Assembly: GCA_030345135.1 (NCBI GenBank)
Contig: CP128386.1
Location: forward strand, 403,129-467,128
From: Chitinophagaceae bacterium DXS
GTDB lineage: Bacteria > Bacteroidota > Bacteroidia > Chitinophagales > Chitinophagaceae
Direction of reading: 5' to 3'
Length of the DNA: 64,000 nucleotides
Of this stretch, positions 1 through 8,363 are shown piece after piece. The position numbers were made by a program, and so were the translations under genes. How positions within the stretch are numbered: position 1 is the first letter of the stretch; each line of letters opens with the position of its first letter. The notes under the pieces are model-generated. The model was not told where the DNA came from. It ran no database searches and saw only the letters and a list, made by a program, of their open reading frames with translations.

Positions 1-101
1 TTGTGTAACTGTATTTAATTTTATACGGTTACAGACTGTGAAGTTTCCCGCACTAGATGAGATCAGACATCCTAAGATCAGAGATCAGCGACTCCTTCAA
101 A
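1..101. other. Intergenic edge with dispersed spacer word
   Basis: No gene is seen here. The first 20 bases (gtgtaactgtattta and neighbours) match a phrase near 49155-49170 in another spacer, and related gtgtaac phrases occur near 41470 and 58955, so this is part of a dispersed repeat family. Confidence 0.4.
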
Positions 102-1106
102 TTATCGTGCAGTGTCTTTCACCGCGTTCTTTTCCTTCTTTTTAAAGTACCCTCTTAGCAGGAAGTTGTGCTGAAGTGCTTCGAGGTCTTCATCAAGTTT
201 TTGACTACTTGATTGCAGGTTTTTTATTGTGATGCGAAGATCATTCGCTACGGCGCTATCTTTTAATAATACACCTGCGGGGCTGTTCTTATTATAAAGT
301 TCATAACTGGCATCCTTAAGGCTGTTGGATAATTCTGAAGCATTGTAAGCACTTTCTCTTATGAGAGATACAGTGCCGCGGATACTGTTAAACACTGTTG
401 TGTCAGTCAAAAGATCGTCGATCAAACCACCGTTCTGGTTGAGTTTGGCGCTGAATGCATTTAGTTGTGCAGAAAAGTTGTTGAGGCTTGCGATTAGCTG
501 GCGGCTGTTCCTGGCCGTGCCATCAAAATTGTTGAGTGTGCTACGGAGTGATGTCACTATCGAACTGTCGTACAGAAGAGCTGAAATTGCACCTTTTCCG
601 GCGATTATTTCTGAGCTTAAAGTTTTCAGGTTTTGTGTTATTGCTAACAGGTTTTGGTTATTGGCCTGCAATGTTGCCATCATTTCATCTGTGGTTACAT
701 ATTTTTCTACATCAAGTAACTGGTTATTGGCAATTTGTTGATCTGCATTTTTTCCGCCGTAAATAACAATCAGTTTGTTACCTATAAATCCTTCAGAGCT
801 GATCTTCGCTTTTGCTCCATGCCGTATCAGATGCTGCACCTCTCTGTCTATTGTCATAAACACTTCCACTCTCAGGTCTTCCGTGAAACTTATCTTTTTT
901 ACAGTGCCTATTTTAACACCGGAGAGCCATACGTTGTCGCCAATTTTTAGCCCGCTCACATCATCAAAAACTGCTCGTAGTGTAAGTGATTTGCCAAAGG
1001 CTTTTCGTTGTCCGCCGAGTGTAAAGACGCCTGCAATAAATATGGCCAATGCAAAAAAGATAAACAAACCAACAATTATTGCCCGTTTATTTTTAATGTG
1101 TTTCAT
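102..1106 (-). CDS. MlaD/MCE-family lipid-binding protein
   Basis: This 334-residue protein has one N-terminal membrane anchor (about residues 11-31). An MCE/MlaD domain follows (about 38-115; GLKIGDNVWLSGVKIGTV is the typical core), then a long helical, Asn/Gln-rich C-terminal part to about residue 310. MCE proteins form periplasmic rings or tubes that carry phospholipids between inner and outer membranes. It is the last gene of a three-gene minus-strand set with the permease and ATPase, 62 bp after the ATPase gene. Bacteroidota MlaD proteins of this length with a helical tail are usual. The family call is secure; the lipid substrate is inferred from the family. Confidence 0.9.
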   Translation of the reverse strand: MKHIKNKRAIIVGLFIFFALAIFIAGVFTLGGQRKAFGKSLTLRAVFDDVSGLKIGDNVWLSGVKIGTVKKISFTEDLRVEVFMTIDREVQHLIRHGAKAKISSEGFIGNKLIVIYGGKNADQQIANNQLLDVEKYVTTDEMMATLQANNQNLLAITQNLKTLSSEIIAGKGAISALLYDSSIVTSLRSTLNNFDGTARNSRQLIASLNNFSAQLNAFSAKLNQNGGLIDDLLTDTTVFNSIRGTVSLIRESAYNASELSNSLKDASYELYNKNSPAGVLLKDSAVANDLRITIKNLQSSSQKLDEDLEALQHNFLLRGYFKKKEKNAVKDTAR

Positions 1107-1168
1107 TCAAAATAGTTTTAGGTGCTTATATCGGTAAAGCAGTCTTGGGGCAAGCCTGTCTCCGAAGA

Positions 1169-1954
1169 TTAAGCACTTCCGCCTTCGATAAAATTATAAT
1201 TATAGAAGCTGTTGATTTCGTCGTTGTCTGAATCAAAAACTTCCTCAAAACTTCCCATTTTATTAAACTGCCCGTTAAGCATCACTGCTATGCGATCGCC
1301 CGTTGCTTTGGCGCAGGTGAGATCGTGTGTTATGATGATGGAGCTTGTATGATACAATTCCTGCACTTCGTTGATCAGGCTGTTAATATCTGCACTTGTT
1401 ATTGGATCCAGCCCGGCTGTGGGCTCATCATAAAGCATGATCTCAGGGCGCAATATCAAGGTGCGGGCAATGCCAATACGTTTACGCTGACCACCGGATA
1501 GTTCGGACGGCATTTGATTGATCGCCTGCGACAACCCAACGTCTTCTAAAACCTGTTTTACTGCTTCTTCCACTTCGTCATCGCTAATGCCAGGTTTGTT
1601 CCTTGTAAGAGGGAATGCAAGATTTTCCCTTACCGTCATACTATCATACAGCGCACTATTTTGAAAGGAAAATCCAATTTTGAGCCGAAGTGCCTGCAAC
1701 TCTTTTGTGTTTAGTTTATCCACTTCTTCACCCAGCACCTGCACGGTACCTTTATCGGGTTTCAAAAGGCCGGAGATGATTTTGATAAGCACGGATTTAC
1801 CCGTTCCGGAGCGCCCCAGTACGACAACATTTTCACCTTTAAATAAATCCAGGTCAATGCCTTTCAGGACATGCAGGCTTCCAAAAGATTTGTAAAGATC
1901 CCTGATTGATATGACGGCTGTCGATCTGTCGATATGTGATATGTGCTTCTTCAT
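1169..1954 (-). CDS. MlaF-type ABC transporter ATPase
   Basis: This 261-residue cytoplasmic ATPase energises the Mla lipid transporter. It has Walker A GRSGTGKS (47-54), the signature LSGGQRKRIGIAR, Walker B IMLYDEPTAGLDP and the H-loop IITHD, so it should be active. Its start codon directly abuts the stop of the permease gene (1955), which suggests translational coupling. The MCE protein follows. The best match is the MlaF subgroup, because of the partners and the AGLDP motif. It could equally be named a general Ttg2A/MlaF-like ATPase. Confidence 0.9.
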   Translation of the reverse strand: MKKHISHIDRSTAVISIRDLYKSFGSLHVLKGIDLDLFKGENVVVLGRSGTGKSVLIKIISGLLKPDKGTVQVLGEEVDKLNTKELQALRLKIGFSFQNSALYDSMTVRENLAFPLTRNKPGISDDEVEEAVKQVLEDVGLSQAINQMPSELSGGQRKRIGIARTLILRPEIMLYDEPTAGLDPITSADINSLINEVQELYHTSSIIITHDLTCAKATGDRIAVMLNGQFNKMGSFEEVFDSDNDEINSFYNYNFIEGGSA

Positions 1955-2845
1955 TTATATCGGTCTGATTGCATTTACTATTTGAACGATGATAATTTCT
2001 TCAATGAAAATGAGAAACATGGATGCCACAACCGCTGAATTGGCAGCCCGGCCCACACCTTGTGTGCCCTGCGTAGCATTATAGCCGGTATAACATCCTG
2101 CCATGCCTATGGTAAAGCCAAATACTATGGCTCTGGTGACTGATGCAGAAATGTCAAGAAAAGTAATGCTCTGAAAAGCGTTATGGAAAAATGCCCGGAA
2201 ACTTGTTAGTTCTTTACTGTGCACATCCAGGTAAGAGCCCATCATGCCCACAAAGGCTGTGTACATCATTAGCATTGGTAGCATGCAAGTGGTGGCAATC
2301 ACCCTTGTTACTACAAGAAATTTAAATGGATTTGTTGCTGAAACTTCCATTGCATCAATCTGTTCGGTTACCCGCATGGAGCCAAGTTCTGCACCAATAT
2401 TCGATCCTACTTTACCCGCTGCGATCAATGCGGTTACCAACGGTGCAAGCGCACGTATTATCGCGATGGAAATAAGCGATGGGAGCCATGAAGTAGCGCC
2501 GAATTCTGCGAGTGAAGGTCTTGATTGTTTGGTGAAAACCAGGCCTGTAATAAAACCTGTAAGAGAAATTAAAACGAGGGATTTGTATCCAACATAATAA
2601 CACTGTCTGATAATTTCCTTAAAGTCGTATGGCGGAACAAAAGCTTCTTTAAAAAAACGCAGTATAAATTTGTAGATGTCATAAATCTTCATGGAGAACC
2701 GGTCAATGCGAGGCGAGAAAAGATGCGCTCCTTTTTTCCAGAGTTTGAATTTGCCTGATCCCGGTTCTTTTTTCATCCGCTTGTTTTTTGATTTCGAAAA
2801 TTCATTTCCCTGCACTGTCTTTACTGCTATTAACGGCCTATTCAT
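1955..2845 (-). CDS. MlaE-family ABC permease
   Basis: This is the 296-residue inner-membrane permease of an Mla-type lipid transporter. The MlaE core begins near residue 52 with hydrophobic helices and contains the conserved stretch around ELGSMRVTEQIDAMEVSATNP, typical of the family. The first 51 residues are basic, polar and poorly conserved in type. A start at Met52 (MKIYDIYK) would give the usual length of about 245, so the listed start is uncertain. It is first in the permease-ATPase-MCE order, and nothing separates it from the ATPase gene. Confidence 0.88.
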   Translation of the reverse strand: MNRPLIAVKTVQGNEFSKSKNKRMKKEPGSGKFKLWKKGAHLFSPRIDRFSMKIYDIYKFILRFFKEAFVPPYDFKEIIRQCYYVGYKSLVLISLTGFITGLVFTKQSRPSLAEFGATSWLPSLISIAIIRALAPLVTALIAAGKVGSNIGAELGSMRVTEQIDAMEVSATNPFKFLVVTRVIATTCMLPMLMMYTAFVGMMGSYLDVHSKELTSFRAFFHNAFQSITFLDISASVTRAIVFGFTIGMAGCYTGYNATQGTQGVGRAANSAVVASMFLIFIEEIIIVQIVNAIRPI

Positions 2846-2909
2846 TTAACGATTCTGCAAAACTATTGTTTAGAGTTATGTAAAAAGAGTGCGGCATACA
2901 AACATCTTT

Positions 2910-2936
2910 CCTTCAGGAACTTCCGGTTCCTGAAGG
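2910..2936. repeat. 11-bp hairpin between two minus-strand genes
   Basis: Perfect 11-bp arms (ccttcaggaac and gttcctgaagg) flank a five-base loop, 64 bp upstream of the MlaE-type gene and downstream of the sulfotransferase. It has no T-run on either side, so it is not a standard intrinsic terminator. It may still mark the end of the upstream operon. Confidence 0.35.
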
Positions 2937-3053
2937 AGTGTCGATAGTTATAAAAACAATTTATATACCAAGGGGCGGTACCGGCTTTAAATTACAGTAA
3001 TCCGACAAAAAATGGTAGTTATTTTCTACAGAAGTGAAATTAGGAGCTCGGGT

Positions 3054-4085
3054 TTACACAGTCGCAGCCGTCTCAATTTGTGAAAGACGGTGCTTTAATT
3101 GATTGAGAAATGCGTCCTGGTTTTTTCGTTTTTCAATATCCTCTGGCTTTTGATTTGCCCTGGAATCATCTTTCATTTGTTTGTTCCGGGCTTTGAAAAG
3201 TGCAATTTCGTCCTTGGTGAATTTGCGGATCGTTTGGTCCGGGTAGTCGAGTGAATAACCAAGATTTAATAAGGTATCCCCGGCAACTGCCTCAAAAAGC
3301 CTGATTTCTTCCGGCTGTAACTCTTTCTTGTATTTATTGAAATTGGTGGCGATAACAGGTTTTTCTACGTTTTGCCACATAGCGCCGGATAAAGCAGTGT
3401 TTTTTGCTTCGTTTGATTGGTGGTATTGCATGGCCGATTCATCGTAAGAAATTCCGATAAATTCGCATAACCGGCGCATTTCACCTTCCGCATTTGCAAT
3501 AAGATCTTCATACCGGATTTGGATCACCCGATGCCGGCCTATACGTTCAACCAATTGAAGGGAAAGATCCTGCTCAATTTTCCATTGCTGTGCAATGTAA
3601 TAAATGTGTTTTTCTCCGACAATCGCTTTTTTAAAAGAACATGCAACATCCCGTCCGTCGCGGTACAGGTGGAGGTACAAAGGTTTTAGACCACTGCTTT
3701 CCAATTCATCTGTGTAGTGAATATTTGCCATGCTTTTACACATCCAGGCCGAAGCATTTTCGCTTTCAGCTTTTAGTTCATAGATCACCCTTGTTATTTC
3801 TGTAAGCAATGGCTGGTTGCAACGATTAATAATTTCATCGCGATTCAGGTCAACGCCGGTCCATGGCACGGGGTTGTATTCAACCAGCCTGCACACATCA
3901 TCCACCAGTTGGGCAAAGTTTTGCTCAATAGTCAAATCTCCGTAAACCGGTAGCAAGGGCATAAAGCGTTCCAATATGTGCGGTGGATGCGGAGCCGAAA
4001 GTTCTTTCAACTGGTTAAGCATTAAACGCAGAAGGTTAGAGCCTGAACGCTGTGTGCCTATCATTTGTATTGCTGTAAAACGCAT
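3054..4085 (-). CDS. P-loop sulfotransferase family protein
   Basis: This 343-residue predicted cytosolic protein has no signal peptide. The N-terminus carries a PAPS-type 5'-phosphosulfate loop (GTQRSGSNLLR, residues 10-20) and later RDGRDV (141-146), the usual 3'-phosphate-binding strand, so it belongs to the Sulfotransfer_3/Stf0-like superfamily. Such enzymes move sulfate from PAPS to hydroxyl groups on sugars, lipids or small molecules; the acceptor cannot be read from sequence. The tail is charged. It is the last gene of a five-gene run and starts 3 bp after the CHR transporter, so the two are probably cotranscribed. Confidence 0.8.
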   Translation of the reverse strand: MRFTAIQMIGTQRSGSNLLRLMLNQLKELSAPHPPHILERFMPLLPVYGDLTIEQNFAQLVDDVCRLVEYNPVPWTGVDLNRDEIINRCNQPLLTEITRVIYELKAESENASAWMCKSMANIHYTDELESSGLKPLYLHLYRDGRDVACSFKKAIVGEKHIYYIAQQWKIEQDLSLQLVERIGRHRVIQIRYEDLIANAEGEMRRLCEFIGISYDESAMQYHQSNEAKNTALSGAMWQNVEKPVIATNFNKYKKELQPEEIRLFEAVAGDTLLNLGYSLDYPDQTIRKFTKDEIALFKARNKQMKDDSRANQKPEDIEKRKNQDAFLNQLKHRLSQIETAATV

Positions 4086-4088
4086 GAT

Positions 4089-5294
4089 CTAAAAATTAAA
4101 AATGATTAAGCCTGCTATGCCCGCCAGCGGTATAAGATAAACGGGATTCATCTTAAAACGTATTACGGTAAACAGTGATGCTATGAATAAGATTAATGAA
4201 ATCAATAATGTTGATTCTGTGCTGCGCAGAATTGTAACGGATGCCGCCATTATCATTCCCGTAACAGCGGGACTAAGTCCTTTAAAAATGCTTTTTATAA
4301 CAGCGGAGTTTCTGATGTAAGTAATAAAGTGCGAACAGAAAATCATTAAAGCAGAAGCTGGTATAAAAATGGACAGTGTTGCCAATATGGCTCCCCACAA
4401 TCCCTGCAATTTAAAGCCAATAAAAGTAGCGCTGATAAATATTGGTCCCGGCGTAATTTGTCCCATTGCAATTGCATCGGTAAATTCTTTTGTATTCAGC
4501 CAATGCATTCCATCAACAATAATTTTCTGCATGGATGGAATTACAACATAGCCTCCACCAAATTGAGTTAAACTAATGCCGGAAAACGTGAAAAGAATTT
4601 GTTTGGAAAGCAATAGCTTGTCAGTTGTAACCGGCGATGTAAATTGTATTATAGCAAAGATTGCCAATGCACAGACTGCCAATATTACCAAAGGCACGAT
4701 CGTGCTTCTCAATACAGGTAGTCTATCACTTTTTGCGTTGGAAGTTTTTTCCGGTTGCGCATTGCGATACACTAACCAACCAGTGAAACCACTACATGCA
4801 ATAAGGAGTAAAGTGGTTAAGTATGATTTTGAAAAAGCAGTCGCAATAAACGCAACTATTGCGATAGCTGTTTGTGTTTTGTCTGTAACATTCTTTTTCC
4901 ACAGGCTAATGCCAACACTTACAATGATCGCTGCAACCGCAGGAAGCACGCCTTGAAAAAAATGCGTGAACGCGGGGATATTTCCATAACGGAGATAGAT
5001 GTATGAAAGACCCAGCATAAAAATAAAACATGGCAGGAGAATGCCTGCAAAGCTTGCAATAGCGCCTTTTATCCCTCGCAGTCGGTAACCTATGAATGAA
5101 ACTACATTAACAGCTACAGGGCCGGGAAGTACAGACGCAAGTGAGATGCCTTCAACAATAGTCTCCTGGTCAATCGTCTTATCCTTTTCACCCATTTGTT
5201 TCTGAATGACAGAAATAAGCGACATGAAGCCTCCCCAGGATGTGGATCCAATTTTAAGAAATGTGAAGAACAAATATTTGAGAGAAGGTTTCAT
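4089..5294 (-). CDS. CHR-family (ChrA-like) transporter
   Basis: This 401-residue polytopic membrane protein has the duplicated CHR architecture. The first half has STSWGGFMSLISVIQKQ and SVLPGPVAVNVVSFIGYRL; the second has LTQFGGGYVVIPSMQKI and GQITPGPIFISATFIGFKL. CHR proteins are best known for chromate efflux, and chromate is a structural analogue of sulfate. The genes on both sides encode sulfo-group transferases (31 bp before, 3 bp after), so a sulfate-like oxyanion or a sulfated product is a plausible substrate here (inference). The symbol chrA is withheld because chromate resistance is not supported by the context. Confidence 0.85.
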   Translation of the reverse strand: MKPSLKYLFFTFLKIGSTSWGGFMSLISVIQKQMGEKDKTIDQETIVEGISLASVLPGPVAVNVVSFIGYRLRGIKGAIASFAGILLPCFIFMLGLSYIYLRYGNIPAFTHFFQGVLPAVAAIIVSVGISLWKKNVTDKTQTAIAIVAFIATAFSKSYLTTLLLIACSGFTGWLVYRNAQPEKTSNAKSDRLPVLRSTIVPLVILAVCALAIFAIIQFTSPVTTDKLLLSKQILFTFSGISLTQFGGGYVVIPSMQKIIVDGMHWLNTKEFTDAIAMGQITPGPIFISATFIGFKLQGLWGAILATLSIFIPASALMIFCSHFITYIRNSAVIKSIFKGLSPAVTGMIMAASVTILRSTESTLLISLILFIASLFTVIRFKMNPVYLIPLAGIAGLIIFNF

Positions 5295-5325
5295 TTTCTA
5301 TTTTTGTTTGTCGCAATGGATTACG

Positions 5326-6765
5326 CTAGTTGACAATGTATGGTTCCAGCAATTCTTTAGGAATAAACTCTACCCTGTAAGGGAGCAAGCCTGTTTGTAG
5401 CAGCCACACGTAAATGCCGTTCATGTCCGTTAATACCACAGAGTTCTTTTTGGAACAGCATTGCAGGAGGTATTTATTTTCTAAAAGATAAGAGCTGCCC
5501 ATTCGCTCATTATAGATGTCTGTGGGCAATTTAGTGTTGATGGCAATTTCTGCGCGTTTATTGGCTTCATCAAGCTTAAATGCCAGCGTTCTGGATTGAC
5601 GTTTGCTTACGCCATTATCAAAAAACATTAATTCGCCACGGTTATTAATGTGAACACAGTGTGCCTGGTCAAATATGCCATCTTCGGGCATGGCAAAATC
5701 ACCGTTCTTGCCAAACTTCCACATGAGTTTGCCAGTCTTCGCATTTATCTTCCAGATCTGTCCGTTGTTGTAAAATGAGATCAGGTAGTTGCCATCTTTG
5801 TCGAACGTTACACTGTTGGCATGCATCCAGTCTTTTTTTGTTTTCAGAATCTCATTGTCGGCAAGCGGATCAACATCGTCAAATACTGTCCATTTAAACA
5901 CCTGTTTGCCTTGCCTGTCCAGCACCAATATCCCATCGCCTTTAACTGTATCTGCAATTCCGCCACCGCGCGAACGAAGATCAAAAGTTCTTTCCTCCAC
6001 ACATAACGTTACTACCTGGTTAGCCGGATTTAATAATATTTCGTGATGAATGGTTTGTTCAAAATCATTCATTCCTTTTTTTAGATGTAATAAAGTATCA
6101 CCTGTAAGGGATACTTCCAGGATTTCATTACCATAACTTGTTTCATATTCATGTGAACCAAGAATGGATAACAATGTTTTGTTTTGGGTAAAATGAGCAA
6201 CCTTAAAACCAGTGCCATTTACCTGGTGATACCAACGGATATCGCCTTTGTGATTGATGAGAAATAATATGCCGGGCTCGTCTCTTCTGTAGATCAGCAT
6301 TGATCCTTCCTTAAAGCTGGCCGGAAGCTTTTCCGGTTGCGGGCATATGATCTTGAAAAACTCCTGGAACCACATAGGATAGGCCGGAGTGGAAAAATTG
6401 TAAGTTTTACTTTCTGCGCTGCAATCGTCTTTTTTTGTTACCACCCTGTACTCGTAGCGTTGTTGTGGCTGTAGATTAGTTAAAACAAATCTGTGACTGC
6501 TGTTTTGTTTTGAAACTGTGGACGTGAATATTTGGGCTGCGCTATCCGTTCTCCAGTACTCAATATAGGTATCAATGGGGGCGCTTGTTTTTACATCAAC
6601 CTGTACTTTCAATGTATTGCGGCCGGGAGCGCTCAGGCCAATTTCGGTTACTTTATTCTTGCATTCATTGGTACAGGAACCCAGTAAAAATAAAAAAACA
6701 AAAGGGATGGCCTTTTGCAGATTGATGTTTTTTATTCCCAATATTTTCATAGTAGTCATCCTCAC
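5326..6765 (-). CDS. Lipoprotein aryl-sulfate sulfotransferase
   Basis: This 479-residue exported lipoprotein (lipobox LLGSC near residue 31) has a small beta-sandwich domain (about 40-125) followed by a propeller-like ASST domain. Conserved ASST-type histidine segments are visible: TIHHEILLNP, DWMHANSV and DQAHCVHINNRG. ASSTs transfer sulfate between phenols in the periplasm without PAPS, through a sulfo-histidine. The gene lies 61 bp after susD and 31 bp before the CHR transporter on the same strand. The family is clear; donor and acceptor are unknown. Met1 and Met6 are both possible starts. Confidence 0.82.
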   Translation of the reverse strand: MRMTTMKILGIKNINLQKAIPFVFLFLLGSCTNECKNKVTEIGLSAPGRNTLKVQVDVKTSAPIDTYIEYWRTDSAAQIFTSTVSKQNSSHRFVLTNLQPQQRYEYRVVTKKDDCSAESKTYNFSTPAYPMWFQEFFKIICPQPEKLPASFKEGSMLIYRRDEPGILFLINHKGDIRWYHQVNGTGFKVAHFTQNKTLLSILGSHEYETSYGNEILEVSLTGDTLLHLKKGMNDFEQTIHHEILLNPANQVVTLCVEERTFDLRSRGGGIADTVKGDGILVLDRQGKQVFKWTVFDDVDPLADNEILKTKKDWMHANSVTFDKDGNYLISFYNNGQIWKINAKTGKLMWKFGKNGDFAMPEDGIFDQAHCVHINNRGELMFFDNGVSKRQSRTLAFKLDEANKRAEIAINTKLPTDIYNERMGSSYLLENKYLLQCCSKKNSVVLTDMNGIYVWLLQTGLLPYRVEFIPKELLEPYIVN

Positions 6766-6826
6766 AATTTTTAAAGATATGGGTTAAAAGCCGAAACTTT
6801 TAACCCATATAGCGTTTAAAATTCCA

Positions 6827-8344
6827 TTACTGTCTGTCAGCATTGCTCAGGTTTGGATTCAGATCCACCTGCGTTTGCGGATAAGTAAAGTATTTGTTTT
6901 TAGTAATATTGATAGCGGGATCTTTACCAATTGATTGCAAATATGCGTTGGTAACCTGTTGGTATTTATCCATACGGATCAGGTCAGCACGGCGCTTGCA
7001 TTCAAAGAAAAATTCCCAGCCACGTTCCTGTAAAATAGCATCACGCAATGTTTCTTTTGAGAAAGAACCGGCATTACCCAGTGCTGTAGCATGAGAGCGG
7101 TTTTTAACCTGGTTGATCAGGTCAATGCTTTCGGCATTAGGACCGTTCAGTTCATTCAGCGCTTCAGCTCTGCAAAGCAATACATCTGCGTAACGCAAAA
7201 TAGGAATACCGTGACCATCATAGTATGTCTTGGAGCCTGCGGGGTCAGCATATTTTTTCGTTGCTACATCCGGCAGGTAATAAGTGCCTGCGGGAGGCGT
7301 TGGCTGTCCCGGAATTGGCTGCACATAATGCAATCCATCAGAGCCTGTATAATCGTAGAAGAACATTTCACGGCGGTCATCATTCTTCGCATACGAATTC
7401 CAGAATGACCAGGAAACCGCATAATACTGCCATCTGTCAGTTACTATAGGATTCATCATTGGTCCAAAGTGGTTCATCAATTCTGTTGCATCATTCAGCG
7501 CGTTGGCCAGTGATGAGAAGATTGATTCAGAACACCATTTGTTATCTTCTGCGAATAAACCAGCATAAGTAGGAAACAGTGAATACTGATTTAAATCCAT
7601 TACCTGTTTTGCCACATCAGCAGCTTTTTGCCACTCATGTCTGCGCATATGCAACTTGCAAAGCAATGTGAGCGCTGCGCCTTTTGTGGCACGCCCAACA
7701 TCGTTGGTTGGGTAAATTTCCTTGCCTGCATAATTAACAGGCAGGTTTGCTGCAGCTTCTGTTAATTCAGTTATCAGGAATTGATCTATCTCTTCAACAG
7801 GTGTTACCGCAGGCTTTGATTCATAAGAAGGAGCTGCAACCTCCTTTTCTGTCATCAGAACAACAGGGCCCCATGCATCGGTCAGGTCCATATAGCTTAA
7901 AGCACGCAGAAATCTTACTTCAGAAGTGTACTGTTTTCTTTCTGCATCAGTAATTTTTCCGATCTGTGGAATGTAATACAGCGCATTGTTTGCATCTGAG
8001 ATCAGCTTGTACATGTGCTGCCAGCCAAACGTAATGTACTTGTTGGTTGATGACCATTTTGCATCTGACAGCAAGGAGATATCGCCTTTCTGGCTGGAGT
8101 GCCCGATATCTGTTGTGAAGTCAGTGATCGTCATCTGGTAGCCGGCATAGTATTGATAAGAATCACTAACGCCGGATGGTTGCTTCAAACGCGCATACAC
8201 CGCATTAACCGCAGCAACAGCATCGTCTTTTGTCTGAAACGCATTCTGATCTGTCAGCGAGCTGTATACCTTTGGTTCTACAAGCTTGTTACAGGATACG
8301 TTTAATATAAGTAAGGATGGAATTATAATTTTTGCCAGTTTCAT
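6827..8344 (-). CDS. SusD/RagB-family outer-membrane lipoprotein
   Basis: This 505-residue lipoprotein (lipobox LNVSC, Cys19) has the helical SusD fold. The C-terminal region shows the standard pattern PILRYADVLLCRAEALNELNG and a closing RRADLIRMDKY. It acts at the cell surface as the lid and ligand-capture partner of the SusC transporter encoded 19 bp upstream. The transported ligand is unknown. Instead of glycosidases, the genes after it encode sulfotransferases and an oxyanion-type transporter, so its ligand may be a sulfated or phenolic compound (inference). Confidence 0.93.
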   Translation of the reverse strand: MKLAKIIIPSLLILNVSCNKLVEPKVYSSLTDQNAFQTKDDAVAAVNAVYARLKQPSGVSDSYQYYAGYQMTITDFTTDIGHSSQKGDISLLSDAKWSSTNKYITFGWQHMYKLISDANNALYYIPQIGKITDAERKQYTSEVRFLRALSYMDLTDAWGPVVLMTEKEVAAPSYESKPAVTPVEEIDQFLITELTEAAANLPVNYAGKEIYPTNDVGRATKGAALTLLCKLHMRRHEWQKAADVAKQVMDLNQYSLFPTYAGLFAEDNKWCSESIFSSLANALNDATELMNHFGPMMNPIVTDRWQYYAVSWSFWNSYAKNDDRREMFFYDYTGSDGLHYVQPIPGQPTPPAGTYYLPDVATKKYADPAGSKTYYDGHGIPILRYADVLLCRAEALNELNGPNAESIDLINQVKNRSHATALGNAGSFSKETLRDAILQERGWEFFFECKRRADLIRMDKYQQVTNAYLQSIGKDPAINITKNKYFTYPQTQVDLNPNLSNADRQ

Positions 8345-8363
8345 TCTTTCTTCATTTAATGTG

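Noticed and set aside
2910-2936. Intrinsic terminator after the sulfotransferase gene
   Set aside because: The stem is good but there is no T-run on either strand.
4089-5294. Chromate resistance determinant
   Set aside because: The protein is CHR-family, but no other metal-resistance gene is near. Its neighbours point to sulfo-group chemistry.
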